Shown piece after piece: positions 1-9,498 of a DNA stretch of 64,000 bases. Source of the DNA: Verrucomicrobiota bacterium (lineage in GTDB: Bacteria; Verrucomicrobiota; Verrucomicrobiia; Palsa-1439); NCBI GenBank assembly GCA_003152315.1, contig PLZV01000023.1, positions 30,640 through 94,639 of the forward strand. Reading direction: 5' to 3'. The position numbers and the translations under genes are program-made. The notes beneath the pieces are model-generated. The model was not told where the DNA came from. It did no database searches and worked only from the letters and a program-made list of their open reading frames with translations. Every line of letters starts with the position of its first letter. The first letter of the stretch is position 1.

Positions 1-2
1 GC

Positions 3-2855
3 GGCCTGGCGGTCACCATGACTTGGACAAATGGCAACGACGTCTGGAACAGCACGACGGCTTGGACAACGAACCAGTCCAGTGGTCAAGACCCAACGGA
101 TCCTGGGTTATCCAACGTTACTTGTATAGCGGGCGCCGTTACCAACGTCACCGCCACCTGCGTCGGCGGAACGGGCGGCTTCCCCTCAACTGCTGACACG
201 GCGCGCTTCACAAACGACACGAGTTATACTGTCAACGTCAGCGCCCCGACAACCGTCGGCTTCATTACATTCTCGAACACAGCGGGGGCGGTCACGCTGA
301 ATGCCGGTTCGTCTTCGCTGTCCATCACGGGCCGGTTCCGGATTGCCGATGGCGGCGCCACGTCGACGGTTGTTTGGGCGGGCGGGACTCTCAGCGCTGC
401 GAACAGCAGCCTGACGACACAAATTGGTAGTGCTAACAGCAATTCTGTGGGTGTTTTGATCGTAACCAATGGGACTGTGATCACTACGGGGAATGTGTCG
501 CTGGGCACACCCCTTACATCGGTCGGGAAGCTCATCATCAGCGGTCCCGGCGTCGTCACGAATGCCATCGGGCAACAACTGGCGTCGCCTTACGTCTTCA
601 GGGCGCGCACCCCCGGCAGCGAGATAATCATCACCAACGGCGGCAAGCTGTTTTGGGCCGGCGAAGTCAGGGTTGAGTCGAACAGTCTGATGCTCGTTTC
701 GGACACAAATAGCCTTTTGTATTGCACGAACAACCCGGTCGTCAGCAGCGCCCTCGCTTGCGGTGATCTAGAGGGCCCCGGCTGCAAGATGATCATCAGC
801 AACGGTGCGACAGTCTTTGCCGATGGCACCATCTCCATTGGCAGAAATAGCGGTTCCTCCAATACCGGGATTGTCGTCGGCGCCGGGTCCAAATTGATCT
901 CGTCGGCGATTGGGAATTTCGTCATTGGTGTTGGCAGTGCGACTGCCAGAGACAATTCCCTGACCGTTTATGACGGCGGTTATGTCGAATGCGGCGGCCC
1001 CTTCTTCTCCGTCCCTGGCGGTACCGTTACCAATGCCTCATTTTATATGGGGGGGGCGGGAGCCATTAGCACCGGTTTGGCGGTCGCAGTTCGCGGAAAT
1101 TCACAGGGACTGAACAGCTTGATCGTCGTGACAAACGCGGTGTTCACCTGCACTAAGATGTCAGTCCAGGGCAGCGGAAGCAACGCTCTGGCTGTCTTGT
1201 CCAAGGGAACGCTCAACGTCACCGCCTTCAGCACCTTCGAGACAAACGGTCTGAGTGTCGCCGCCGTGTCCGGTGCTCTCACGATCAACGCGGGCACCAT
1301 CAATGCCGTCAGCGGCACCAACGCCCTCGGTGTCACTATCGGCGGCAACGGCACGCTTACGGGCAACTCATTGACCATTACCAACGGGGGTAAGCTGCTA
1401 TCGGAGTTGGGCACCATCGGCCCAAACAGCTCTCTTAATACCGGAGTTGTCACCGGGGTTGGATCGATTTGGTCGAACTACACAGCCGGAGCCAGCTTTG
1501 TCAACTCGAATAGCCTTATTGTCGGCGGTGGCACCACGGCGAGCGGCAGCCGCAACTACTTGGCTGTTCAGAATGGCGCGACCCTTGTCAACAACGGCTC
1601 GCTGCAAATTGGTAACAGCGGCAGCTCCACGCTCAACTCGGTCCTCTTCGGCGGTCCCGGGGCGCCCGCGGTGATCATTAACAGTGGAATGGTAAATGTT
1701 GGTGGTGGCTCCGGGACATCTGGAAACTCACTGACAATTTCGAATGCCAGTTTGAATTGCGACACGCTCAACGTCGGCGGCGCTGGCACCAACAGAGTCA
1801 ACAACACGCTTGTTTTTAACGGCGGTACGATCTCAGCCAACTATGTTCGGGTTCGGCTGTCGAATACAGTTGTCTTCACCGCCGGCACACTCAGCGCCGG
1901 GGGTTTGGACATCGATCCCGGCGCCAACAACAGCAATGTCTTCGTCGTCGGCGATGGCACCAGCGCCGCCTACTACGACATGGCAGCGGGCGGCACCGGC
2001 TATCACGGCTTTAGTAATGGCGGTCTCGTTGTCACGAACGGCGCCTCCCTCCGTGGCAGCGGCACGCTGACCGGTACCATGACCGTGCTCGGCACGTTCG
2101 TGCCCGGGTTCGCCAATGCGGTCGGCTCGATTTTTACCAGCAACAGCCTTACCTTTGGAAGTTCGGCTGTGCTAAACTACGACTTGGGCACTGTGAGCGA
2201 CACGGCGACAATCAACGGCAATCTGGCCTTGGGCAACAGCATAGTGAACGTGACGGATTCGGGTGGGTTTGGCGCGGGGACGTATGTGTTGCTCACCCAC
2301 ACGAACACGGTGACGGCTCCGTCGGGAACATTGACGGTGGGCACGTTGCCCGCGGGATTCACCGCCACGGTTTCCAATGATGTGCCCACTGCCCGGGTCC
2401 TGCTGGTAGTGAGCGCCATCGGCGGTGGCGATCCGTACGCCACGTGGCTGACTCACTACGGTCTCACTGGCGGGAATGCATTGGGCACGGCCGATCCGGA
2501 TGCCGATGGCATGAGCAATACCAATGAGTTCCTGGCTGGTTTCAATCCGACCAGCAACGCAGCCTACCTACATGTCATTAGCGTTGTGAAATCTGGCAAC
2601 AACATGAACATCACGTACCTGGGCGCCAATGGGGACAGCACCTACTCGGGTGGGCCTGCCTCACGCACCAACGTGCTGGAGTTCACGACTGGCACGGTCA
2701 ACGGTAGTTACTCGACAAACAACTTCGCGAGCACCGGCCAAACCAACATTCTCAGCGGTGGCACAGGTGCGGGCGTGGTGACCAATATGGTGGACAGTGG
2801 TGGGGCGACGAACGCCCCGTCGCGGTACTATCGGGTACGCGTGCTAGTACCGTAA
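3..2855 (+). CDS. Large secreted beta-strand-repeat protein, 5' end outside window
   Basis: The frame is open to the left edge, so the N-terminus and any signal peptide lie outside the window; the first in-window ATG (18) is probably internal. About 800 residues are a low-complexity repeat rich in N, T, G and S with recurring patterns such as LTITNGGKL and SLIVVTNA. These resemble the autotransporter-like right-handed beta-helix repeats common in secreted Verrucomicrobiota proteins. Near the C-terminus is a calcium-binding-like segment (DPDADGMSNTNEF). The last ~110 residues (YLHVISV through SRYYRVRVLVP) are closely repeated at the C-terminus of the next gene, which suggests a shared cell-surface or sorting module. 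Function is unknown; adhesion or glycan binding is an inference. Confidence 0.75.
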   Translation, partial: GLAVTMTWTNGNDVWNSTTAWTTNQSSGQDPTDPGLSNVTCIAGAVTNVTATCVGGTGGFPSTADTARFTNDTSYTVNVSAPTTVGFITFSNTAGAVTLNAGSSSLSITGRFRIADGGATSTVVWAGGTLSAANSSLTTQIGSANSNSVGVLIVTNGTVITTGNVSLGTPLTSVGKLIISGPGVVTNAIGQQLASPYVFRARTPGSEIIITNGGKLFWAGEVRVESNSLMLVSDTNSLLYCTNNPVVSSALACGDLEGPGCKMIISNGATVFADGTISIGRNSGSSNTGIVVGAGSKLISSAIGNFVIGVGSATARDNSLTVYDGGYVECGGPFFSVPGGTVTNASFYMGGAGAISTGLAVAVRGNSQGLNSLIVVTNAVFTCTKMSVQGSGSNALAVLSKGTLNVTAFSTFETNGLSVAAVSGALTINAGTINAVSGTNALGVTIGGNGTLTGNSLTITNGGKLLSELGTIGPNSSLNTGVVTGVGSIWSNYTAGASFVNSNSLIVGGGTTASGSRNYLAVQNGATLVNNGSLQIGNSGSSTLNSVLFGGPGAPAVIINSGMVNVGGGSGTSGNSLTISNASLNCDTLNVGGAGTNRVNNTLVFNGGTISANYVRVRLSNTVVFTAGTLSAGGLDIDPGANNSNVFVVGDGTSAAYYDMAAGGTGYHGFSNGGLVVTNGASLRGSGTLTGTMTVLGTFVPGFANAVGSIFTSNSLTFGSSAVLNYDLGTVSDTATINGNLALGNSIVNVTDSGGFGAGTYVLLTHTNTVTAPSGTLTVGTLPAGFTATVSNDVPTARVLLVVSAIGGGDPYATWLTHYGLTGGNALGTADPDADGMSNTNEFLAGFNPTSNAAYLHVISVVKSGNNMNITYLGANGDSTYSGGPASRTNVLEFTTGTVNGSYSTNNFASTGQTNILSGGTGAGVVTNMVDSGGATNAPSRYYRVRVLVP

Positions 2856-2899
2856 CATGCCCATTGACTGGTAGCCACGTCGCTATCGGTAAGCCAATT

Positions 2900-4645
2900 A
2901 TGCATCGCAATCGGGTCAGTACATTCACCCTGGTTCACTCGGTGTTGCTCTGCCTCGCCGGCGCAACGGCTTGGGCACTCGACCCTGGCCAGCCGCCGGG
3001 AAGCAACTTTGATTTGAGTCATTGGAAAGAGCAACTCCCCACCTTAAACGGCGTCCTCACCTGTTCGGGGACCGGAGGCGTGGATGAGGTGAAACCACCC
3101 CAACTGCAGGCAGGCTTTACCAACGCGTATTTCTACACCGGATCGGACGGAGCGATGGTGTTCTGGGCGCCGATTAACGGCGCGACGACGAGCGGTAATA
3201 CAACGTCTCCGCGCTCCGAATTGCGTGAGGAGATGTCTCCTGGTTCCGACAGCCTGAACTGGATACTGTTCGGCACGCATATTCTGGATGCGCAGTGCAA
3301 AGTATTACAGGTGCCGACCAGCACCAAAGAAACCATTATCGGCCAAATCCACGCTCAAAGCGGTGCCGCCCTGCCAACAGTCAAGGTCGTCTACAATAAC
3401 GGCAAGGTTCATTCGACCATCAAGACCAACTCAACCGACGACAACAGCGACTTGGACTCCCCAACTGTGACCGTCGGGTTGAGCAACAGCATCACGTACG
3501 AAATCAAAGTCGTGAACGGCCTGGTTTCGGTTGTGATCAACGGTAAGACCAACTCGCTAAATGTTTTCCAGACCGACCCGAATTACACGAATGAAACGCA
3601 GTATTTCAAAGCCGGGGACTATTGCCAGGCCAATGCCTGCACAAACCCTTCAAACGACGGCGCCAAGGTTGCGTTTTACGCCGTGACATTGTTCCACGCT
3701 CCCAGCATCACCAACCAGCCCGCCAGCCAAGCGGTTTCCGTGGGGAGCAACGTTACGTTCAATGTCGGCGCGCTTGGCAATCCACCATTGTACTATGCCT
3801 GGCGGCTGAACGGCACGAACATCAATAACGCGACCAATGCCACCCTCGCGATCCCCAACGTGCAACTCACCAACGCGGGCACTTACTCTGTGGTCGTTAC
3901 CGACTCTGTCGGCACCGTCATCAGTGCCGTCACCAGCAGCAACGCCACATTGACCGTGGTTACACCTGCGCCTGTGGCCAGTTTCACCGCGAGTCCGACC
4001 AATGGTGCAGCGCCGCTGGCCGTGGCCTTTACGGATACCTCGTCGAACTCGCCCACGAACTGGTCTTGGACGTTTGGCGATACCGGCACGTCAACGTCGC
4101 AGAGCCCAAGCCACACGTACACCACGGCTGGCAGTTACACGGTGAGGTTGATCGCCAGCAACACGGGAGGTTCGGGTACCAATACCCAGACGGCCTTGAT
4201 CAGCGTTTACGACCCGTTTGCGTGGTGGCAGCTCCAGTACTTCGGCAGCACCAACAATAATCCGAACGCGGCACCGGGCGGGGACTACACCGGTACCGGT
4301 ATGAGCAACACCAATAAATTCCTGGTAGGCTTGAATCCCATCAGCCCTGCGGCGTACCTGCACATCATCAGCATCGCCAATACGAACACGGCAGACATCA
4401 ACGTGATTTATCTGGGGGCCAATGGCGACAGCACCTGGTCGCCGGGCATCGCGTCGCGCACCAATGTGCTGGAGTTCACGGCGGGCGCGGCTAGTGGCGA
4501 CTACTCGAATAACTTCGTGAGTGCCAACGTGACCAACATTCTCAGTGGCGGGACCGGAACCGGCTTCGTCACCAACATGGTCGATGCTGGCGGCGCGATC
4601 AATACGCCGTCGCGGTACTACCGGGTCCGCGTGCTGGTGCCTTGA
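2900..4645 (+). CDS. Secreted PL7-type alginate lyase with Ig-like, PKD and C-terminal tail domains
   Basis: The start was chosen at the ATG directly before a signal peptide (MHRNRVST...LAGATAWA). An in-frame ATG at 2864 would put 12 polar residues in front. The catalytic domain covers residues ~28-270 and shows the three PL7/alginate_lyase2 signatures: SPRSELRE, the QIH triad (in IIGQIHAQ) and YFKAGDYCQ. These supply the Arg, Gln, His and Tyr used for beta-elimination at mannuronate or guluronate. An Ig-like domain follows at ~275-360, then a PKD domain (PVASFTASP...NWSWTFGD...SHTYTTAGSYTV) at ~365-445. The last ~110 residues duplicate the tail of the preceding protein. Secreted polymer breakdown is expected; the exact uronate specificity is inferred from family. 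Confidence 0.85.
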   Translation: MHRNRVSTFTLVHSVLLCLAGATAWALDPGQPPGSNFDLSHWKEQLPTLNGVLTCSGTGGVDEVKPPQLQAGFTNAYFYTGSDGAMVFWAPINGATTSGNTTSPRSELREEMSPGSDSLNWILFGTHILDAQCKVLQVPTSTKETIIGQIHAQSGAALPTVKVVYNNGKVHSTIKTNSTDDNSDLDSPTVTVGLSNSITYEIKVVNGLVSVVINGKTNSLNVFQTDPNYTNETQYFKAGDYCQANACTNPSNDGAKVAFYAVTLFHAPSITNQPASQAVSVGSNVTFNVGALGNPPLYYAWRLNGTNINNATNATLAIPNVQLTNAGTYSVVVTDSVGTVISAVTSSNATLTVVTPAPVASFTASPTNGAAPLAVAFTDTSSNSPTNWSWTFGDTGTSTSQSPSHTYTTAGSYTVRLIASNTGGSGTNTQTALISVYDPFAWWQLQYFGSTNNNPNAAPGGDYTGTGMSNTNKFLVGLNPISPAAYLHIISIANTNTADINVIYLGANGDSTWSPGIASRTNVLEFTAGAASGDYSNNFVSANVTNILSGGTGTGFVTNMVDAGGAINTPSRYYRVRVLVP

Positions 4646-4926
4646 ATATTACCTGGAGGAGTGCAGCCGCGAGGACTGAACGGCAACCAAACAGCAACAC
4701 CAAAGCCGCGTTCACGACTCGGTGAACAATCCCCGGCGGCGCTCTTCCTCATCGTTTCACAAGTTTTTCCTGAACTGCTTCCCGTAGCCCAATAATAACT
4801 TCTGGGCATTCCTCTCCCCTACTTTGAGGGTGTGAGTCAAGGCGAGGATTCTGCTGCTGTTATGCAGCAGCGTGGCCACGTCTCGATGAAGACCATGCCA
4901 AGGGGAACCGGCCGCAAAGATGACTG
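4646..4926. other. Intergenic region between convergent genes
   Basis: No credible coding sequence is seen. A short hairpin-capable sequence (CTGCTG...CAGCAG near 4851-4870) lies here. It is not followed by a clear T-run, so it is not called a terminator. Confidence 0.5.
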
Positions 4927-5700
4927 CTAACGTCCTTCCCAGAGAGACTGGCCAGCCGATGGCGGCGGGAAAGCCGCTTTCGCCTGGGTGAAAGTCACGT
5001 TGCGCACGCTGCCGTCAACATACAGGATGTTCATGGAGTCGGCGAGGTGGCGAAAGTCCAGCCAACTGCAGGCGGCGGGACCCCCTGAAGCCAGATCGTC
5101 CTTTGTGGCAGTTCCGCTCGAAGACTTCCACGGAGTGTTGGATTGGCAACTCGCGCTGCCGGGGGCGCCGGGATCCTGTTTACCCTCGATGACGAGCGGT
5201 GTCTCCGAGGGATTGGTCGTGTCAGCGGCCTCCAACCGCGGTTGCTGGGAGGTCAAGGTAGTAGTGGTTCCCGGTTTGATCCCCAGCATGGCCCCGGTAC
5301 ACGAGTAGGTTAAACTGAGATCCGAGTTGTTCGCGATTCCTGGAAACTTGGCGCTGGGGCAGTCAAAAACCCGATTGGGCGATGCGGTGCTGCCAGCGCC
5401 CTTCTGCGGCATGTACCGACCCAATAGTTTTGGCCAAGTCGGGACGCCGGTTCCACCGGATGGCGTCGGCATATATCCGTCGTCCTCGTCCGTGTAAAGA
5501 TGGATGGCTATAGAGATCTGGCGCAAGTTGGACACACAGACTGCCATTCGTCCCTTCTCACGAGCCTTATTGAGAGCAGGCAGGAGCATTGCCGCCAGGA
5601 TCCCGATGATGGCGATGACCACCAGCAATTCGATGAGCGTGAAGGCCCGCGTGTGTCGGCCGGCGGAACGGCGCTGTGGCTGGGTGTAACTTTGCTTCAT
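4927..5700 (-). CDS. Prepilin-type N-terminal cleavage/methylation domain protein
   Basis: The N-terminus has a short basic leader followed by the class III prepilin motif ([26 protein letters not shown]), with the conserved Glu five residues after the processing site and one hydrophobic helix. The C-terminus carries the H...DG signature ([19 protein letters not shown]) of the large PVC-group family of type II secretion pseudopilin-like proteins. The start at 5700 is preferred because AAGGAAAG sits eight bases upstream; an in-frame ATG at 5742 adds 14 charged residues. The product should be inserted in the inner membrane and processed by prepilin peptidase. These proteins occur in many copies in such genomes and often sit beside glycan-degradation genes; their individual role is unknown. 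Confidence 0.9.
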   Translation of the reverse strand: MKQSYTQPQRRSAGRHTRAFTLIELLVVIAIIGILAAMLLPALNKAREKGRMAVCVSNLRQISIAIHLYTDEDDGYMPTPSGGTGVPTWPKLLGRYMPQKGAGSTASPNRVFDCPSAKFPGIANNSDLSLTYSCTGAMLGIKPGTTTTLTSQQPRLEAADTTNPSETPLVIEGKQDPGAPGSASCQSNTPWKSSSGTATKDDLASGGPAACSWLDFRHLADSMNILYVDGSVRNVTFTQAKAAFPPPSAGQSLWEGR

Positions 5701-5810
5701 GGTTCTGTCTTTCCTTGAATCTGTCACGGTGTCATCCTTCACCGCATCGAAGCCGTTGCATGCTACTATCCACGTATTTTACGGATTTTCGCCTTGCGGT
5801 CAACACTATT

Positions 5811-5829
5811 TTTGATAATTATTAATCCA
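5811..5829 (-). promoter_or_regulatory. Candidate operator, AT-rich palindromic motif (copy 1)
   Basis: The minus strand reads GATTAATAATTATCAAAAA. The core TAATA-TTAT-A is shared with sites at 18769-18784 and 19958-19975. It lies directly in front of the start at 5831, where it would overlap the ribosome-binding region or promoter of the isomerase-symporter-SDR run. It could be a regulator site or a promoter element. Confidence 0.4.
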
Positions 5830-5830
5830 T

Positions 5831-6937
5831 ATGCCGAGCTTCGAACTCTTACCAGCCCTGCCACTTGACCTAAATCCCGTATGGAGAAGTTATCGCGGTG
5901 GCAGTGTCCTGCGGGCTTTTCGAGGCCAACCCGGCACCGGAGACGACCATTTTCCCGAGGACTGGCTCGCCTCTACCGTCCTCGCCCGTAACGGCGAGCA
6001 TTCCCAGGGAGTGATGGAAGGATTGAGCCGAATTTCCGACGCCAACAGCAATCTGCTCATCGAATCGCTGAAACAGAGACCGGGGTTCTGGTTCGGACCG
6101 GGTCAAAGGGCCCACCAAGATTCACTCACTCTGGGCGTGCTGTGGAAACTACTTGATTCCGCGGTCCGCCTTCAATTCCAGGCGCACCCTGATGCTAGGT
6201 TCGCCCGCCGACATCTCAATTCCCCTGCTGGCAAGACGGAGTGTTGGTATATCCTCGGCACGCGCGGAGAAGCGTATGTTTATCTCGGCTTCCAACATTC
6301 ACCCTCTCGCGAAGCGTGGGCGCGCATGATTCGAGAACAGCGCGTGGAGGAAATGCTCGCATGTTTTGAAAAAATCCGCGTTCAGCCGGGCGATTGTTAC
6401 GTTGTTCCCGCTGGAACGCCGCACGCCATCGGCGCGGGCATTTTCATGATGGAGCTGATGGAGCCGACCGATTGGGTGGTTCGCTGCGAGACGACCAACG
6501 CTGGCGTCACGCTCCCGCCGGAAGCGTGTTTTATGGGACTCGACTTGGAAACCTGTATGGAGGTGTTTGATTATCGGGCTTACTCGGTCGCGAAAGTCAG
6601 ACGCACTTTTCAACAATCGCCACGAGAACTGGTTTGCACCAACGATTATTGCGAAGAGGAATTGATTGGGCCGACCTACCATGAATACTTTCGCTTGCAT
6701 CGGTTGCGCGGCCATGGCGACGCGAGTTGGCCAGGCGGTGAACTGATGCTGCTCATTGTCATAACCGGCGAAGCGAATTTACTGTGCGGTGGCCAGGGAC
6801 AGCCGGTGCGGGCCGGTCAAACGCTGCTGCTGCTGCCGGGCGCGGCGCAATCGTGGAACTGGACACAACCGTCGGGCGACTGGGAAATTCTCCTCGCCAA
6901 ATTGCCGGTGTTTCAGTCATCCTCCCATCACTCCTGA
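5831..6937 (+). CDS. manA: Type I phosphomannose isomerase-like protein
   Basis: At 368 residues this fits class I mannose-6-phosphate isomerases, which interconvert mannose-6-P and fructose-6-P with a zinc ion. The cupin metal-ligand pattern is visible: QFQAHPD (Gln and His) near residue 115, KTECWYIL (Glu) near 136 and VPAGTPHAIGAG (His) near 195. The N-terminus (ALPLDLNPVWRSYRGGSVLRAF) matches the family opening. It is the first gene of a plus-strand run with a Na+/solute symporter 5 bases downstream and an SDR after that. Here it probably channels an imported sugar or sugar derivative into central metabolism. Enzymes of this fold also act on other sugar phosphates, so mannose specificity is inferred. 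Confidence 0.8.
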   Translation: MPSFELLPALPLDLNPVWRSYRGGSVLRAFRGQPGTGDDHFPEDWLASTVLARNGEHSQGVMEGLSRISDANSNLLIESLKQRPGFWFGPGQRAHQDSLTLGVLWKLLDSAVRLQFQAHPDARFARRHLNSPAGKTECWYILGTRGEAYVYLGFQHSPSREAWARMIREQRVEEMLACFEKIRVQPGDCYVVPAGTPHAIGAGIFMMELMEPTDWVVRCETTNAGVTLPPEACFMGLDLETCMEVFDYRAYSVAKVRRTFQQSPRELVCTNDYCEEELIGPTYHEYFRLHRLRGHGDASWPGGELMLLIVITGEANLLCGGQGQPVRAGQTLLLLPGAAQSWNWTQPSGDWEILLAKLPVFQSSSHHS

Positions 6938-6942
6938 AATTC

Positions 6943-8724
6943 ATGCTCTCGAAATACGACTATCTGGTCATCGGGTTTTATTTTGCGTTCATGGCGATGA
7001 TCGGTTGGGTTTGCCGCAAGTTCATCGGCAATACGAGCGACTATTTTCGGGGGGGCGGCAAGATGCTGTGGTGGATGACCGGTTGCTCGGCGTTCGTCGG
7101 GCAGTTCAGCGCGTGGACCTTCACCGGCGCGGCGGGCAAGGCTTATCAGGACGGGCCGGTCATCATGGTGCTGTATTTTGCCAACGCCCTCGGTTTTTTC
7201 TGCAACTTTGCTTTCTTTGCGCCGCGGTTCCGTCAGATGCGCGTGATCACATCCATCCAGGCCGTGAAAGCGCGATTTGGCAACGGCAGCGAGCAGTTCT
7301 TTACGTGGGTGCAACTGCCCGTCGGTGTGCTCTACGCCGCCATCTGGCTGAGCGGTTTGGCTGTTTTCATTTCAGCGGCGTTCAACATGGACCTTTACCT
7401 GACGGTCATTGTCACGGGTTCGGTGGTGTTGATCATGGCGGTCATCGGCGGATCCTGGGCGGTTGCCGCGGGCGATTTTATCCAGACGCTCGTGCTGATG
7501 CCCATCACTCTGGTCACGGCGTTTCTGGCCATCGCGCAAGTCGGCGGGTGGGGTAGTTTTCTGGACAAACTGCCGCACCACCATCTGCATTGGACCGAGG
7601 GCGCGCGACCGGAAATCCTCTACCTGTGGATCATCGCCATCATCATCAAACAATTCACCTCCACCAACAATATGCTGGAGGCTTCGCGCTATCTGAACGC
7701 CAAGGACGGCCGGGAGGCCCGGAAAGGCGCGCTCCTGGGCTCGATCCTGTTCGTCGTGGGGCCCATCTTCTGGTTCATTCCGCCGATGGCGGCGAGGATT
7801 GTGCATCCTGATCTCCACACGGTTTTTCCGCACCTGAAGAATCCCGCGGAAGGCGCATTCGTCGTGGCTGGGTTGGACAACATGCCGGCCGGCATGCTCG
7901 GCTTGCTGATCAGCGGCATCTTCGGCGCCACCATGTCCAACATGGACATCGGCTTGAACAAGAACGCCGGCTTCTTTGTGAAGAATTTCTACCAGGTCCT
8001 CATCCGCCCGCGCGCGCCCGAGAAAGAGATGTTGATCGTCAGCAAGCTCGTGACCTTCCTGCTGGGTATCCTGGTGATCTCTGCGGCGCTGACCTTCAGC
8101 TCCGGGAAGAAACCGCTGTTTGATCTGATGCTGCAATTTGGCGGCTTGATCGCCTTACCCTACTGCATCCCGCTGATCTGGGGCACGCTCATCAAACGCG
8201 CGCCAGCCTGGGCCGGTTGGACGACGGTGCTGGTCGGTTTCGCAATTTCCTGGGCGGGAAATGAATATCTCACCGCCGACTGGCTCCAGAAGTTCATGGG
8301 CTGGAATGTGCCGTTGAGCGCGCGCGAATCTTCCGACTGGGTGCTGCTGCTGGGCGTTCTGCTCAACACCATCGTTTGTTCGGCCTGGTTCCTTGGCTCC
8401 TGCCTTTTCGCGAACACCCGCTCCGCACCGGAAAAGGAACGCGTGGACAGATTCTTCACGCAGATGCAGACACCCATTGACTTCCATAAAGAGGAAGGCG
8501 TGGGCAACGATGCGCAGCAATATCGTACTCTCGGGTTGATGTGCCTGATCTATGGCGTATTCATTTCATTGCTGCTACTCATCCCGAACTCGCCGCTCGG
8601 CCGGCTCGGGATGTTCACCTGCGCCGGCACGATGCTCGGCGTCGGCGGCTTGCTCTACTGGAATTACACACTCCTTCGGGTAAAAACCTTGCCCGACGTC
8701 ACACGGAAACAACCAACTCAATAA
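6943..8724 (+). CDS. Sodium:solute symporter (SSS family)
   Basis: The start at 6943 gives MLSKYDYLVIGFYFAFMAMIGW, a typical first transmembrane helix, five bases after the isomerase stop. The 593-residue protein has about 13-14 hydrophobic segments and SSS features: TSDYFRGGGKMLWWMTGCSAFVGQFSAWTF near residues 30-60, IKQFTSTNNMLEASRYLNAKD near 235-255, and the AGMLGLLISGIFGATMSNMDIGLN segment carrying the sodium-site helix. SSS members co-import sugars, uronates or amino acids with sodium. Its place between a sugar isomerase and an SDR inside a lyase locus suggests import of lyase products such as unsaturated or keto-deoxy uronates. The actual substrate cannot be read from sequence. Confidence 0.9.
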   Translation: MLSKYDYLVIGFYFAFMAMIGWVCRKFIGNTSDYFRGGGKMLWWMTGCSAFVGQFSAWTFTGAAGKAYQDGPVIMVLYFANALGFFCNFAFFAPRFRQMRVITSIQAVKARFGNGSEQFFTWVQLPVGVLYAAIWLSGLAVFISAAFNMDLYLTVIVTGSVVLIMAVIGGSWAVAAGDFIQTLVLMPITLVTAFLAIAQVGGWGSFLDKLPHHHLHWTEGARPEILYLWIIAIIIKQFTSTNNMLEASRYLNAKDGREARKGALLGSILFVVGPIFWFIPPMAARIVHPDLHTVFPHLKNPAEGAFVVAGLDNMPAGMLGLLISGIFGATMSNMDIGLNKNAGFFVKNFYQVLIRPRAPEKEMLIVSKLVTFLLGILVISAALTFSSGKKPLFDLMLQFGGLIALPYCIPLIWGTLIKRAPAWAGWTTVLVGFAISWAGNEYLTADWLQKFMGWNVPLSARESSDWVLLLGVLLNTIVCSAWFLGSCLFANTRSAPEKERVDRFFTQMQTPIDFHKEEGVGNDAQQYRTLGLMCLIYGVFISLLLLIPNSPLGRLGMFTCAGTMLGVGGLLYWNYTLLRVKTLPDVTRKQPTQ

Positions 8725-8729
8725 CTATT

Positions 8730-9491
8730 ATGGGAAACCTCAACGGAAAACGCGCACTCGTCACGGGTGGCGGCCAGGGACTTGGATACAGCATCGTGGA
8801 ACAGTTGCTCACCGCCGGCGCGGACGTGGCCGTCCACTATTTCTCCAGCGAGACCGGCGCTCGCGAACTGGAGGCGCTGGCGCAAAAACGTGGTCGCCGG
8901 GCCGAAGTGTTTCGCGCCGATTTGACGAAAGAAACCGAAGCCGCCGCGCTGGTGGTTAGCGCCACGAAGTTTCTCGGCGGCCTCGACGTGTTGGTGAACA
9001 ATGCGGGCGATCTCGTCGAGCGGCGCACAATCCAGGAAGTGGACGCCGCGTTTTGGGAACGGGTCATCAATGTGAACGTCACCTCGATGCTGTGGGTCAC
9101 GCGCGCCGCCGTGCCGTGGCTGGAAAAGGCCGGGCAAGCCAGCATTGTAAATCTTTCCTCGCTGGCCGGTCGCAAAGGCGGTCATCCTGGCTCCCTTGTT
9201 TACTCCACGGCCAAGGGCGCGGTGCTCACGTGGACGCGGGCGCTTGCCACCGAGCTCGCTCCCCGGGGAATTCGCGTGAACTGCGTCGCGCCGGGTTTCA
9301 TTCTCGGCACGAGGTTTCACGAGACGCATACTTCCGAGGACAGCGCGAAGCAGACCATTAAGGGTATCCCGCTAGGCCGCGCGGGCTCACCGGAGGACAT
9401 CGCGCGTGCCGTGGTTTATCTGGCCTCGGAATTTGACGGGTTCATTACCGGTGCGACCCTCGACATCAACGGTGGCGTTTATGCGGCGTAA
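8730..9491 (+). CDS. SDR-family NAD(P)-dependent oxidoreductase
   Basis: This is a classical 253-residue short-chain dehydrogenase: GGGQGLG nucleotide-binding motif at residues ~13-19, NNAG near 90, the catalytic Ser in NLSSLAG, YSTAKG (Tyr and Lys) near 155, and the C-terminal ITGATLDINGG. The start is the ATG five bases after the symporter stop. In alginate pathways an SDR reduces 4-deoxy-L-erythro-5-hexoseulose uronate to 2-keto-3-deoxygluconate. The neighbouring lyases and transporter make that a reasonable hypothesis, but the family is too broad to assign a substrate. Its stop lies just upstream of the following secreted fusion gene. Confidence 0.88.
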   Translation: MGNLNGKRALVTGGGQGLGYSIVEQLLTAGADVAVHYFSSETGARELEALAQKRGRRAEVFRADLTKETEAAALVVSATKFLGGLDVLVNNAGDLVERRTIQEVDAAFWERVINVNVTSMLWVTRAAVPWLEKAGQASIVNLSSLAGRKGGHPGSLVYSTAKGAVLTWTRALATELAPRGIRVNCVAPGFILGTRFHETHTSEDSAKQTIKGIPLGRAGSPEDIARAVVYLASEFDGFITGATLDINGGVYAA

Positions 9492-9498
9492 TCGACCC

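Noticed and set aside
7372-8136. 254-codon minus-strand frame opposite the symporter
   Set aside because: Composition is very rich in Gln, Asp, Arg and His and mirrors transmembrane codons; not a gene.
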